DNA of 64,000 nt from Leptodactylus fallax. Its lineage: Eukaryota > Chordata > Amphibia > Anura > Leptodactylidae. Made by a program: the position numbers and the translations under genes. Positions 33,955 to 44,109 of the stretch are shown piece after piece (the stretch's first letter is position 1; each line of letters opens with the position of its first letter). Below the pieces are notes generated by a model. It ran no database searches. It was not told the DNA's origin and worked only from the letters and a program-made list of their open reading frames with translations. Where the stretch lies: positions 7,670,501-7,734,500 of the forward strand of contig CAMRHE010000011.1 of the NCBI GenBank assembly GCA_947044405.1, in the 5' to 3' direction.

Positions 33955-34463
33955 TGTTAGAAATCTCAGTACTGTTAGCTGCTGTTGCCTTTTGGTTGCC
34001 ATGCCGACAAATGAAGCTTTCTGCAGCTATCCGAGCTCTGATACGCTGAACCCTTCAGCAGCTGAGGAAAGGCTATTTAAAATCCCTCTGTCTCTGCTAT
34101 TAGTTATTTGATACTAGATAAGCTCCAGAGCTTTGTTCATACCTGTTTGTTTGCTGTACTGCTGACCTTGGCTTGTTTGCCGGATATTCGCTTGTTTCCT
34201 GATTTTGGCTTTGACTATGAACTCTTCGATTGAATTTGGCTTAGACATGTTCATTCCTTTAATTCTGCTCTCCTGTGTAGATCTGCCTTGTGAGTTTTTG
34301 CTGTGGGTCCTGGTTGCTTGTTTTGCTTTTTTTTCTGTGGATTTAGGTGAATTCATTTGGGGTGCCTTAGATCTATCTCTCAGTGCTGTTTGAGTTTTAG
34401 ATATCTTATTCTACTACTCTCTGTTATCTGCCAGTTCCAGCATTTCTTGGCAATTTCCTAACA
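33955..34463 (+). repeat. Gypsy 1 3' LTR
   Basis: Starts TGTTAGAAATC and ends CCTAACA, a perfect TG...CA pair. It is preceded by an A/G-rich run, AAAAGAGGAGTAC, that could be the polypurine tract. It follows the chromodomain directly. The flanking bases (GTACG after; GTAAT before the 5' LTR) share only GTA, so the target duplication is uncertain. Confidence 0.8.
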
Positions 34464-35440
34464 GTACGTGTGCAGCACATTAGAGCAAACCCAATGGCTA
34501 GGAATAGCAGTTACTGGAAACAGGAGTTGTCATGGTGGTTAAATGATTCAATCAAATCCTTCAGCTCTCCTCCTGGGCTGATGCAGAGCTAGGAGGTCCT
34601 GTGGTATATCTGATGGTGGTGGTAGTCTCTCCCCCAGGGCACTAATAATCCTAATGGTTTTCAGCTCTCCTGAGCCAGATGGGAGTTGGAGTGCCCTGAG
34701 GGTAATGCAGAAAATGAGAATCAGGAGACTTTAGCTTGCTGGAAACAGATCATTCATAAACTTACTTTCAAAACAGTGCTGTAAGGCAACCAACAGCTTC
34801 CAGACAATGGAGATACAGTTCTTATAATAGAGGTCCACTGTGAGTATGGGTTGAGCCTGGTGAATGGCAGTTCCAGCATCATGCCCTTCAATCTCTCACT
34901 CTTTGTCTTACAACAGGTGCAAATCTTACTTTCTCAATATTAGGGTGCCATTTCCTATGATTCAGGAAGGGTTAACGTTCTGAGGCCCTTATTCCACTAA
35001 TCCTCAGATTCTAATAAGGCACTTTTGATTCTAAAACATCTAATCACTTTCTCTCTCATAGGAAGCTCTATATTCCCTGTCTCAGGGCTGCGTTGTCAAG
35101 TTAAACTTTGCTACATATATGCATATTACATTTATTAAGTAATTTAATCAGATTCTAAGGGTGCTGTTACAAATTCTCCTTAGATGGCAGCACTATCACC
35201 CACATTTTACCACTAATCTCTGGACTGCACCTGGACTTGGCATAGTGGCAATAGCAATCTATAGCCTTGTATTTAGAGGTAAAGTGCAAGTGTTTGTAAC
35301 TGTTACAGATGCTTCTTGTATCTTACCAATGTTAGAATATGTAGAGATGCGGCAAAGTTTAACTTGAATCTGATAACTTGAACAGTATGATCTCATACAA
35401 CAAACATCAAAAAGCCATTCAAAAGTCAAGTTTAGTTGTT
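34464..35440. other. Unassigned DNA
   Basis: No supported gene or repeat end. Composition is AT-rich and not obviously repetitive within this window. Confidence 0.4.
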
Positions 35441-35620
35441 TATTTAACTTGTTAAATGTCAAGTTAATCTTGGCAACATTTTTGATTACAATAAATACAG
35501 TATATATAGCTATAGATATAAACACTTGAGAAAGGGATTTCATCCCGAAATGCATCGTGTGTTAATCCAAAGAAATAAAGGATTTTATTTTGGACCAGCG
35601 CTCTCCATGACTGTTCTCTT
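35441..35620 (+). mobile_element. PLE-type 3' end remnant with a hammerhead-like motif
   Basis: Contains the fold described at 35519-35562, followed by AAATAAAGGATTTTATTTTGG, typical of a PLE-type tail. No protein remains. Confidence 0.35.
35519..35562 (+). ncRNA. Hammerhead-like motif, variant core
   Basis: ACAC (stem I) precedes TTGAGAA (for CUGAUGA), then GGGAT-loop-ATCCC (stem II, 5 bp), GAAA, the palindrome ATGCAT (stem III), C (site ATC), and GTGT (stem I partner). The core deviates at several positions, so it is probably inactive. Confidence 0.4.
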
Positions 35621-37620
35621 CCACGCATCTGATGAGAATAAATACCAGGTTGCAGGAATATTCAACTGGTAGATAGGAAATATGACTTTGTTGCCTGCAC
35701 CAAGTGACTCAGAAGCTATACATATAGATATGGCACTTTACTGGGTGACCCATGTCATGTCATGTGGCCCTAAACCTCATGGCACGTTTCTGCAATACTA
35801 TGATAATATAATTTGATGCTGCCGATAGCTCAGAAGCCAGATGCATAGGTCTCATAAGCAAAATTATGTTCTATATGTCATTTTATATCATATCATTATA
35901 TCATTCTACTGTGTACAGTAACATAAATACAAGATACTACTATGCATGCTTTGCTACACAGTATTTATTTATTTCATCATCTTATATCAGCCTTTTATTG
36001 TGTTTTTTTTTTCTCATTCGCATTTTGCCTCTCCAGTATCATTATGAAGAGTTGTGAATAGCCTCAACATCCTTACCCAGGCACTTATAATACAACCACG
36101 GCTACAGTTTACAGTAAACAAGTAAACAAGACATCTAGAATCTCTTCCTCTACTAAATGATTCATATTTTAGTCAGTGGAACCTATATAATATTCATGCA
36201 GAATGTATTTGGTTTGATCTATAAATACTTAGAGTGAATAATTTTTTTTACCCTGTGACCTAATTTTATTTTTTTTTTCCTTCTTTTCCTCTAAAGACAT
36301 GCCTATCGTTATTTGTGTGATTATTTCAGAACCATTAGTTGATTATACATTACTGCTCCAAATGTTCAATGACTTAGAAAGAATTCACATTTAATCATCT
36401 TATTTTTTTGTTTTATGAACACACAGACCTGGCTTATGTTAATAGAGGATTTTAATATCTTAGGAAAATACTAACTTTAAATGTTTACTTCTCCAAAGGG
36501 AGTATTTTGTTTTCTGATGTTTCTGTACATATTTTTAGCGTTCAATAACACATGAAACTACCATAGCTTTGGCTGACAAAAGGATTAATTGTAACTAACA
36601 TGCCCACTAACCCGTCAAAAACACACTTCATGCTGTGAGGAGAACAATGGCTCTGTGCACTTCATTGACACATATTCTGTCAAGAAACATAATGTCCCAA
36701 CTGGCTATGCAGCTGGTGGATGCTTTTGGTTTTCTGCCAATACATCTTACTTCATGTTTTTTTCTTTTCTCTTCTTTTTCAAAGCAAACAATAGCTGTCT
36801 GCATGACCAATACATTTGTGCAATTCAATATTACATTCAGTTTGTTATGTATTTTAACCTACTATTTGTACATTATGCAATTACTTCTGCCAAAGATTTA
36901 TTTTCAGCTGAATACTTTAGATAAAAAGGAATGATGAACTAAAACAGCAAATACACTCTTGAAGAGAACCTACTTGCTATGAGAGAGTTTGCATAGGGAC
37001 TTAAGTTTTATGTAAAACTGAAGAGAGAGTTAAAAATATCTCTGGTACATGTATAAAGCATTTTTATATATTGTATTGTTTAGCATCAAGCCTGTGGAAC
37101 GATGGAATTCAGAAATTCATTTGGAGAAAGGCAACAAAACGATGAGGCAGATTTACTAATAAGGTCTAAATTTTAGACTGTGGAAACCTAGACGAGACTG
37201 TCTTAAAAGTAAGATTTACCAAAGTGTCTATGGCTACGACCACATAGTAACAACCACGCAACTCCTGTTTCTTCACTAAAGATTGCCATGTTGTCCTACA
37301 CTAATGAAAGTGACTAGATTCATATTATTACCTAGCAACCACAGCTTCTAGTCAAGTAGCCTTTATTATTTTTTTCCAACTCTGAGCTGCTGTTGCAGCA
37401 CCCTCAGGTAGCATTGTGACTCCATTCATTTCCATTAGTTAAGGAGTTGCAGGGAACACAGTGATCTTTGTTGATGAAGTGTTGTTATAGAACAGTTAGC
37501 ATTCCCTTTGGTAGTGGGACTGTCCAGACTCCCCACATTTTTGGAAGAAGAGTTGGGCAACATTCCAAAAAATTTTAATGAGTTTGCTTTTTTTATTAGC
37601 TTAAATGTAAGAATCCATAT
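35621..37620. other. Unassigned, apparently low-copy DNA
   Basis: No repeat partner in this window and no coding region with a domain. Open frames near 36635-36934 on both frames have no recognised homology. A MITE-like stretch lies near 37144-37300. This is the most unique-looking part of the window. Confidence 0.4.
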
Positions 37621-37670
37621 ATTACAATACATCTGCTTTTAGAAAACATAATTCCTTGGTTCAAGAAACA

Positions 37671-37696
37671 TTTCGGACATGACTGCTCTTCATCAG
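37671..37696 (-). ncRNA. Degenerate hammerhead-like core
   Basis: Minus-strand CTGATGA (37690-37696) and GAAA (37671-37674) are present 15 bases apart, but the stem II between them does not pair well and the stem III palindrome is absent. Listed only because it fits the same PLE-like context. Confidence 0.2.
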
Positions 37697-37814
37697 TCTG
37701 TGGCGAAAAATCTATACAATGAGTAAATGGATGATGCATTTTAGGGGGTAGTCAGGTCAAATTGAGATGCAATTACATGAACATAAAGGAAGGACACCAA
37801 AAATATGTAAGGAA

Positions 37815-37818
<4 letters not shown>

Positions 37819-37857
<39 letters not shown>
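37819..37857. repeat. (TA)n microsatellite
   Basis: About 20 uninterrupted TA units. Confidence 0.95.
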
Positions 37858-37859
<2 letters not shown>

Positions 37860-38096
37860 AAGAGAAAAGAGAAATTGAGAAAGGGAGGAGAAAGGGGCCA
37901 GCATGCAAATTAGCAACAATAATAATGAATAATGAATGAAAATAAATGGGCAAGACTGTAAATCAAAAAGAGGGTGTGATGGGGAGTGAGTAGAAACAAA
38001 ACAGCATAGAATATGAAATCAAAAGAACAAAACAAAAACAATCATACAGTGGTGACCCTGGCCTCTTTGCTGCCTGAGGTGGAATATAGAAAGGCG

Positions 38097-38127
38097 CCCC
38101 CCCCCCCAAAAAAAAAAAAAAAAAAAA
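38097..38127. repeat. Poly-C then poly-A tract
   Basis: About 11 C followed by 20 A. Probably a degraded repeat tail. Confidence 0.9.
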
Positions 38128-38891
38128 TTGAGTTTGCATGTTACTAGCTTCACACACTGCTATTGTCGCACAATATACACAAAGTTATAAAACAGTTTAT
38201 AAAAGAATTCTTCTTCCTGTATTACTTCAGTATCAGAGATCAACATCACGGCATTAACAATGACAATAACTTCACACATCTTCTGCTTGGTGGATGGATG
38301 AGCCCACGTGGCCCCCATTCTCTATAATAGGAGTGCCGCAGATAACTGAGCACTGTACTTCGGGTCTCTTTGGTACGTCCATCAAAGTGAATGAGAGCCA
38401 CGGGTGTTCGTCCATTCACCAAGCGACACACCTATATTCAGCTGCAGCCAGGCTGAATTCACACCCAGTGGGGGGGAAAACCCAAATCTCAGGGTCAGTG
38501 GGGGTCTCAGACCTCCATCAGTTATTTATCCTCTATCATTTAGGTGAATACAGTGCAGTAACATTTCATGACTTACAGGTGACATCTCTGACTAATCCTT
38601 CACATTTCCCTTCTCTTCTCTCTGGACCACCATGACCACTTCTTCCAGCTGTGACTTGTCTCTGTAAAGTTTGCAACACAGACATCTTTGGCTCCTCACT
38701 TTTCCAGGCATCCAACCCACATTGTCCTCACCTACACAAAGCCCCCCATCCTGTTGCTACCCCAATTACAAAATATATGATATAACCCCCATAATGAATA
38801 ATACCCCCAAGTTCATCTTTATTATAATAATGTCTGTGTGTACCCTGTATAAATAGTGCCCCTTATTAATAATGCCCCTGGTGTTTCCTAA

Positions 38892-39257
38892 TTAAAAGGT
38901 TTTCCAGGTCATTTATAAAATAATCAGTGGGGCTCAAAAGCTCAGGACCCCCACTGTTTAGCTGTTTGAACGAACCTTGGTACCTGTGAAAGTGCCGTGA
39001 CCGCTTCTCTGTTTACATAGTGTCATTCATTTCATAGCGGCCATGTAATGTAACTACAGCTTCATCCTATACGTGTCTATGTGACAAGGCTGTAATTACA
39101 TCACACGGTCACTATACACAGACAGCGTATGATATAAACAGGTGCCATAACCCCTTCATATAGCTGATCAGAGGGGGGGGGTCCACTGATCTCTTATTGA
39201 TAATCTGTCCTAAGGATAGATCATCAATAAAAATGAGCTGGAAAATCCCTTTATTAA
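38892..39257. mobile_element. T2-type MITE
   Basis: Ends TTAAAAGGTTTTCCAG (38892) and CTGGAAAATCCCTTTATTAA (39257) are inverted copies with TTAA borders. The centre carries diverged GC-rich DNA. No coding capacity. Confidence 0.65.
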
Positions 39258-39272
39258 AGCCCAAGTGCCACC

Positions 39273-39303
39273 TTAAAGGGGTTGTCAAGGAAAATCCCTT
39301 TAA
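39273..39303. mobile_element. 31-bp minimal T2-type MITE
   Basis: TTAAAGGGGTTGTC is followed after two bases by GGAAAATCCCTTTAA, so it consists of two termini and almost no interior. It lies 16 bp from the MITE at 38892-39257. Confidence 0.55.
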
Positions 39304-39431
39304 TTATTTGCCCCCTTATATTATACCCCTGATTACCCCTGGCATAAATACTACTCCCCTAATGACCCCTAGCAGTGGTTTGCCCGCATCCTCCACCATA
39401 TGTAAACACGGAACCCTCGGGGTAGGCTAGT

Positions 39432-39890
39432 TGTCACGGCACACAGGCAGAGGAAGCACAGGTTTCAGTTCACACTTGCAGTTTTATTAGCAATAGTTCG
39501 CACAGTCCAACTCAAATAGCTTGCTTCAGCATAACGGTACAAAACAAGGTAACATAAATCTTCCTTAGTTCAGGATACAAAAACAGTTCAGAAGAGCTTC
39601 CTCACCAATACAGTTGGTTATCTTGGATTTTCTCCTCCACACAGTGTAGTCTGTATAGCAGCTGACCAGGGTCTGTATGACAACACAGCTTACTTCTGTT
39701 CTACCACACCCCCTACTGCTCTGGCAGATTTCAATTTAAATGCTGCATGCACCTGTCAAGAACACCCGTACTGGAGTGGACCTGCAGCAAGTCCCCAATC
39801 CCAGGCTCCAGACTCCAGGCCTCACTGCAAGTAATATTCTAAGTGGCAGATATCAGTCATCTACCACTTTAACCTGTGCCTGTCTACTAT
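39432..39890 (-). repeat. Candidate LTR fragment
   Basis: Starts TGTCACGGCACACAGG on the plus strand. Minus-strand AATAAAAC near 39482 could be a polyadenylation signal. The other end is not found, so this is a weak guess. Confidence 0.25.
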
Positions 39891-39896
39891 ATACTG

Positions 39897-39898
<2 letters not shown>

Positions 39899-39936
<38 letters not shown>
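39899..39936. repeat. (TA)n microsatellite
   Basis: About 19 TA units. Confidence 0.95.
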
Positions 39937-39937
<1 letters not shown>

Positions 39938-40152
39938 GCCCTTTCTAGTCATAATGTCCCCTAATGCCCCCATATATAATTGATGTCCCCTAATGAACGC
40001 TTTTATAAATGACCACCCCCTTATACAGTATATATATAATGGCCCCTTATATAAATAACACCCCTTGTATTAATAATGCCCTTATATAAATAACACCTCT
40101 TAAGTTCATAAAGCCCCTTTATATAATATGCCCCTTCCTAACAGCCCATTAT

Positions 40153-41578
40153 CAGTTGGCGTAACTAGCAAAGACTGAGCCCCCAACAAACTTTTGACAT
40201 GGGGCCCCCCACAGCATAGCACCCCTTTCCTTGCCCCCACACAATATAACGCCCCATACACACATTATAATGTCCCATAGCTGCCCCTGCACGCGATATT
40301 ATGTCCCACAGCCACCCCTGCACGCAGTATTATGGCCCACAGCCGCCCCTGCACGCAGTATTATGGCCCACAGCCGCCCTGCATGCAGTATGATGCTCCA
40401 CAGCTGCTTCCGCATGCTGTATGATGCCCCACAGCCTCCCCTGCATACTGTATGATGCCCCACAGCCACCCCTGCACGCCGTATGATGTCCCACGGCTGC
40501 CCCTGCACGCTGTATGATGACCCACAGCCGCCACTGAACGCGTTATGATGCCCCACAGTTGCCCCTGCATGCCGTATGATGCCCAATAGCTGCCCTTGCA
40601 CGCCGTATGATGCTCCACAGCCACCCCTGCATATGGTATTATGCCCCACAGTGGCCCCTACATGCCCCTGCACGCGGTATAATGCCCCACAGCCGCCCCT
40701 GCACGTGGTATTATGCCCCACAGTGGCCTCTGCACACTCTATTATGCCCCACAGTGGCCCCTGCATACACTATTATGCCCCATAGTGGCCCACCAATGAA
40801 CTATTATTATACTCTGGGGTCTATTCAGACCCCAGAGTACAATGATCGGAGATTCGGGGAGGTGACAAAACTAAAAACCACTGTTACTTACCTATCGGGA
40901 CTCCCTGCAGCTTTAGGCCTTCTTCAGCATCGGCACATACAACACTTGGGCCAGGCCAGCGTCGCGACGCCTAATGACGCAGGCCTGGACCACGTGATGT
41001 CACCATAAAGGCCCAAAGCCTGCTGGGAGTAACACCGGATCCAGGAGAGGTGAGTAGCATTGTTTTTTATGATTCTTCACCTTCCCTGGGTCTACAATTC
41101 ACTCTGGGGTCCGAAAAGACCCCAGAGTATAATAATAGTAGTATTTGTTGGGGGTTCGTGGCCTGCGGCCTCACTTACGATCCTCGCTCCTGCTCACAGC
41201 CACTTCTGGGAGGGAATGAGCAGGAGCGGCCATGAGCAGGAGCGGAGATCGGTATGTAAATAGGCCATTACCTGCTGGGGTAAAAAAAATATCCTCACCT
41301 ACAGTACCTGCGATCCCTTGATAGAGCCACCGCCTCTGCTTCACTGGCGCATAAGACGTCTGTGTCTCAGAGCAGGAGGCGTGATGACGTCATAGTAGTG
41401 CTGCCTGCGCTGAGATACAGACGTCTCCTAAGCCAGCCCAAGACAGGTACCCCTCAGCTTTGTTTTCAGAGCGGCTTGTCTTGTGCTGGTTTAGGATAAA
41501 AATAGTAAAAAAAAACAATATTAAAAATGCAGCCCCTCCAATAGTGCCTCACTTTGCCTCATTAGAGGTGCGCCCCTG
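40153..41578 (-). mobile_element. hAT-like non-autonomous element D
   Basis: Left end CAGTTGGCGTAACTAGC and right end GGTGCGCCCCTG resemble two hAT-like termini that do not match each other. The minisatellite (40240-40800) and two hairpins (40802-40845 and 41100-41140) are inverted relative to elements A-C. No 8-bp duplication was confirmed, so the borders are provisional and two elements may be merged here. Confidence 0.5.
40240..40800 (-). repeat. Minisatellite in element D
   Basis: Units such as CCACAGCCGCCCCTGCACGC with AGTATTATGGC, the complement of the unit in elements A-C. Confidence 0.85.
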
Positions 41579-42480
41579 CAATCATAGCGAGCACGGGTAC
41601 AAGTAAGTTGCGGCTATAAAAAAGTAAGGTACCAAAATGTAGAAGAAGAAGAAAGAAAACAGGAAACAGAAGAGAAGTCCAGGTGTGACATAACTAGAAC
41701 CATCAGTTCTGAAACAAGATAATACATATGGCAGTGGAGTGGCAGGAGGAGAAGAAATGTTGGATAATAATCTGTATTAAAAGAAGGATAATGCTAAGAA
41801 CTGTGTGGTCATATGCAGTAATGTCAAATAATGCTGAAAGTTCCATGCTTTGGAGCACAGGAGGTACTATAAGATACAGTGTAGTATAAAGAGATCAAAA
41901 GTCAGGGTGGTATAGAAACAGAAATATGAAATGCTGACAAAAAAAGAAAGAATTGGGTTAGGGAAACTGGTGGATACAAGGATGCCAGGACATCAGTAAG
42001 AAGACAGCAAGGGATGCAAACCAGAATAGCAGAGGAAACAAGTTGGAGATGTAGAGAGAGGGAAGAAAGAAAAAGGAAAAAAAGCAAAGAGGAGGTGTAC
42101 TCTGACCAGAAGATACAAAAGTGTAAACAGGAAATTAAATTGACCTTGAGCAATAGGTATAAATATAAAATAAATAATTAAAATATGGTATAATTAAAAA
42201 GTGGTTGGATAGTCAAACAACATAAAAATAAAGATAGAAACACTTAGACAAAATAAAATGGAGAACTTAAAGTCTGTAAGAAAGGAACTACCCTGTTCAG
42301 CATAAAGTCTGAGAAAACCTGCCCCTGCTTGATATTGCACTTACATGTCCCCAAACCAGGCTATTTTTTTATATAAAACCATTGCTTTATCCTATACAAC
42401 TGCCATTTGTGTCTAAAAAACCACAGGCAGCCACTTTCCCCAAAAACAAGCTAATATTTGGAGTGTTTTAAATGCGTAAA
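41579..42480. other. Unassigned purine-rich DNA
   Basis: Plus strand is strongly A/G-rich from about 41640 to 42290. No gene or repeat end. Confidence 0.4.
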
Positions 42481-42984
42481 AGCAGGTGGCTGTTCAGTGT
42501 ATGGTTAAACTAGCAGTTTGCATTCGCAGCTTACCATCCACTTTCCCATAGACATATAGGTGCATCTCAATAAATTAGAATATTTTTGAAACGTTCATTC
42601 ATTTCAGTAATTCAGTAATTCAATTCATAATCAGCGTCTTCCATGATTGTGTGTCCTACTGAACCAGACTGAGGGATCATTTAAAAGGCTTAAGAAACCT
42701 TGGCAGATGACACACTGAATTTACCATACTGAACTTTTTTACAATATTAAAATTTTCTTAGATTTGGGTTTTCATTACCTGTAATCCATAATCAACATTT
42801 ACAGAAATAAAACACTTGAAATAGAACACTCTGTGTGTAGAGAATCTAGAAAATATAGAAGGTCACTTTTTAAATTTACTGAAAGAAATAAAGTTTCAAA
42901 GATATTCTAATTTATTGAGATGCACCTGTACATACTACTGTCACTTAGATATAACTTCATCAGTGTTTGCCTTAGAGAGCTGCT
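42481..42984 (+). repeat. Interspersed repeat R-A, copy 3, split by a MITE and cut by a PLE
   Basis: Segments 42481-42556 and 42929-42984 match R-A (ATAGACATA, then CACTT...CCTTAGAGAGCT). A Tc1-type MITE splits it and a PLE cuts it off at 42985. Confidence 0.6.
42557..42928. mobile_element. Tc1-type MITE
   Basis: 372 bp flanked by TA (42555-42556 and 42929-42930). Inverted ends (T/C)AGGTGCATCTCAATAAATT and the complement GATGCACCTG. The left terminal C has become T. No transposase. Confidence 0.85.
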
Positions 42985-43724
42985 AGTAGTATAATGTTGT
43001 ACCGTGTTAGCCATAGAAAGTAGTGGAAGAGTGAAGAAATCAGGCAATACCTTTCAGAGGCTAACTGAGTATATTTGATAGTAAGCTTTCGAGAGTGCTA
43101 GCTCTCTTCTTCAGACATGGTGTAAAACAAGAAACTGAAAATTCACAGACTTTTTATACACACACAAGACATAGATCTTCTAAAGGATCTTGGAATAACA
43201 AAATGCAATATAAGTAGAGAAGTTATTTACAACAGGTCAGGAAATAAACAGTCTGGAAAACTTGTGGGGCATGACAGAGAGATCTGTTAACTGTTTGCTA
43301 TCAGGTGGTGATTTGTGACCCTCACAGTTCATACATAGTGTGACATGAAACCGGCATGAATATTAAGTCCAAATTGCAGAGTTTGAAATTTTTGCATTAA
43401 TTTATATTCCCATTCCTTTCTCTCCCTCTGCGTCTTAAAATGTCCCATTAAAACCACAAATCTTCAATAGAGTGGTCTTCTCCAGAGAAATGTGCGGCCA
43501 CTGGGAGATCTGTTCTGCTGTTATTAATGTTGAATCTGTGTGAGTTCATGCATTGACTAAATCTCTGCCCTGTTTCCCCCACATAGAGGTCTGTTGTGAT
43601 CCACACCGCTGACAGTGTACCTGTCCCACAGTCACAACAGGTGCACAGAATTAGGGGGACATTTTCCTACAGGTCTTCCAATGTGGTGTATCTCATAATG
43701 TGTGTGCAATGTCCCACCACAGGC
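42985..43724 (-). mobile_element. Penelope-like element copy 3 with an inverted 5' segment
   Basis: 42985-43598 is the minus-strand 3' part of the PLE: tail, hammerhead-like core and GIY-YIG end, reaching about 1968 of copy 1. 43599-43724 is in plus orientation and corresponds to about 1852-1977 of copy 1. So the inner junction joins element positions 1968 and 1852, while the outer border is at 1977, leaving about 10 bp of overlap. No coding capacity remains. Confidence 0.75.
43084..43114 (-). ncRNA. Hammerhead-like core in PLE copy 3
   Basis: Minus-strand CTGAAGA (43108-43114, fits CUGANGA), stem GAGAG/CTCTC (5 bp, shifted by one base from the ideal), GAAA (43087-43090) and AAGCTT palindrome. 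Same site as in copies 1 and 2. Stem I is weak. Confidence 0.45.
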
Positions 43725-43990
43725 GTACACGCCTTCTATATTCAATATAAGGCCAGGGAATAAATTAGCGTCCACACACTGCTATTAAAATCATCAAAAG
43801 AGCAGAGGTGCCACACTTGAAAGGCAACTAGTATGCAGGTCTAGTATGTCTTGCCTGCAAACATCAGATTGCGTGGCTATTGTTTGCTATAGTGACACAC
43901 CTTACGCGTTTCTAATGTCAGTACCAACAGAGTACTGACATAGTCATCAGAGGTTTGTGTTTTCAGATATACAGCAGAGGTAAGTATGTT
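43725..43990 (-). mobile_element. PLE-type 3' end remnant with the best hammerhead motif
   Basis: Directly follows the inverted PLE segment and is a different family from copies 1-3. It has no coding sequence. The motif at 43895-43960 is described separately. Confidence 0.45.
43895..43960 (-). ncRNA. Hammerhead ribozyme candidate
   Basis: On the minus strand: ACAC-AA-ACCT (stem I, 43951-43960), CTGATGA (43944-43950), then a 10-bp perfect stem II (ATGTCAGTAC/GTACTGACAT, 43915-43924 and 43932-43941) with a 7-base loop. GAAAC and the palindrome ACGCGT (stem III) come next, then A as the cleavage base of GTA (43903) and AGGTGTGT (stem I partner, 43895-43902). Stem I pairs 8 bp around a 2-base bulge. 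A weakness: the base of stem II has two mismatches (C-A and U-U). Similar short, palindromic stem III versions are known in PLE hammerheads, which may act as dimers. Confidence 0.6.
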
Positions 43991-44109
43991 ATAATATCAT
44001 TTAGCAAAGTTTTATGCCTTTCCCAGTACACCTCCCCGCTCCCCCATCGGCACTAGTTTGTTTGTTTTTTAATCAGAAATGAATAAAGATTAAATAAACA
44101 TTTTTAATA

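Larger units (their letters stand above)
23279..34463 (+). mobile_element. Ty3/Gypsy chromodomain retrotransposon 1 with both LTRs and four nested insertions
   Basis: LTR-like ends at 23279 (TGTTAAGAATTTCAG) and 33955-34463 (TGTTAGAAATCTCAG to CCTAACA) share long blocks such as GCCATGCCGACA and GAAGCTTTCTGCAGCTATC. Between them the pol order is protease, RT, RNase H, integrase, chromodomain. Gag was not recognised. The pol genes are split by a TTAA repeat (24906-27402) and by hAT-like elements at 27942-29994, 30039-31140 and 31969-33027. A C-terminal chromodomain on the integrase marks it as a chromovirus-type (sushi-like) element. All genes are broken. Confidence 0.85.

Noticed and set aside
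23270..34470. A 5-bp target duplication for Gypsy 1
   Set aside because: Flanks GTAAT and GTACG share only three bases, too few to claim.
36635..36934. 99-residue plus-strand open frame, Phe/Leu-rich, membrane-like
   Set aside because: Two plus frames are open at once in AT-rich DNA; hydrophobicity is expected from T-rich codons. No homology recognised.
37671..37696. Hammerhead motif at full confidence
   Set aside because: CTGATGA and GAAA are present but stem II does not pair and the stem III palindrome is missing; kept only as a weak feature.
37741..37953. Open frame with an Ile-Tyr run
   Set aside because: It is the (TA)n microsatellite translated.
40299..40766. 155-residue minus-strand open frame with Gly/Cys repeats
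   Set aside because: Translation of the minisatellite in element D, not a structural protein.
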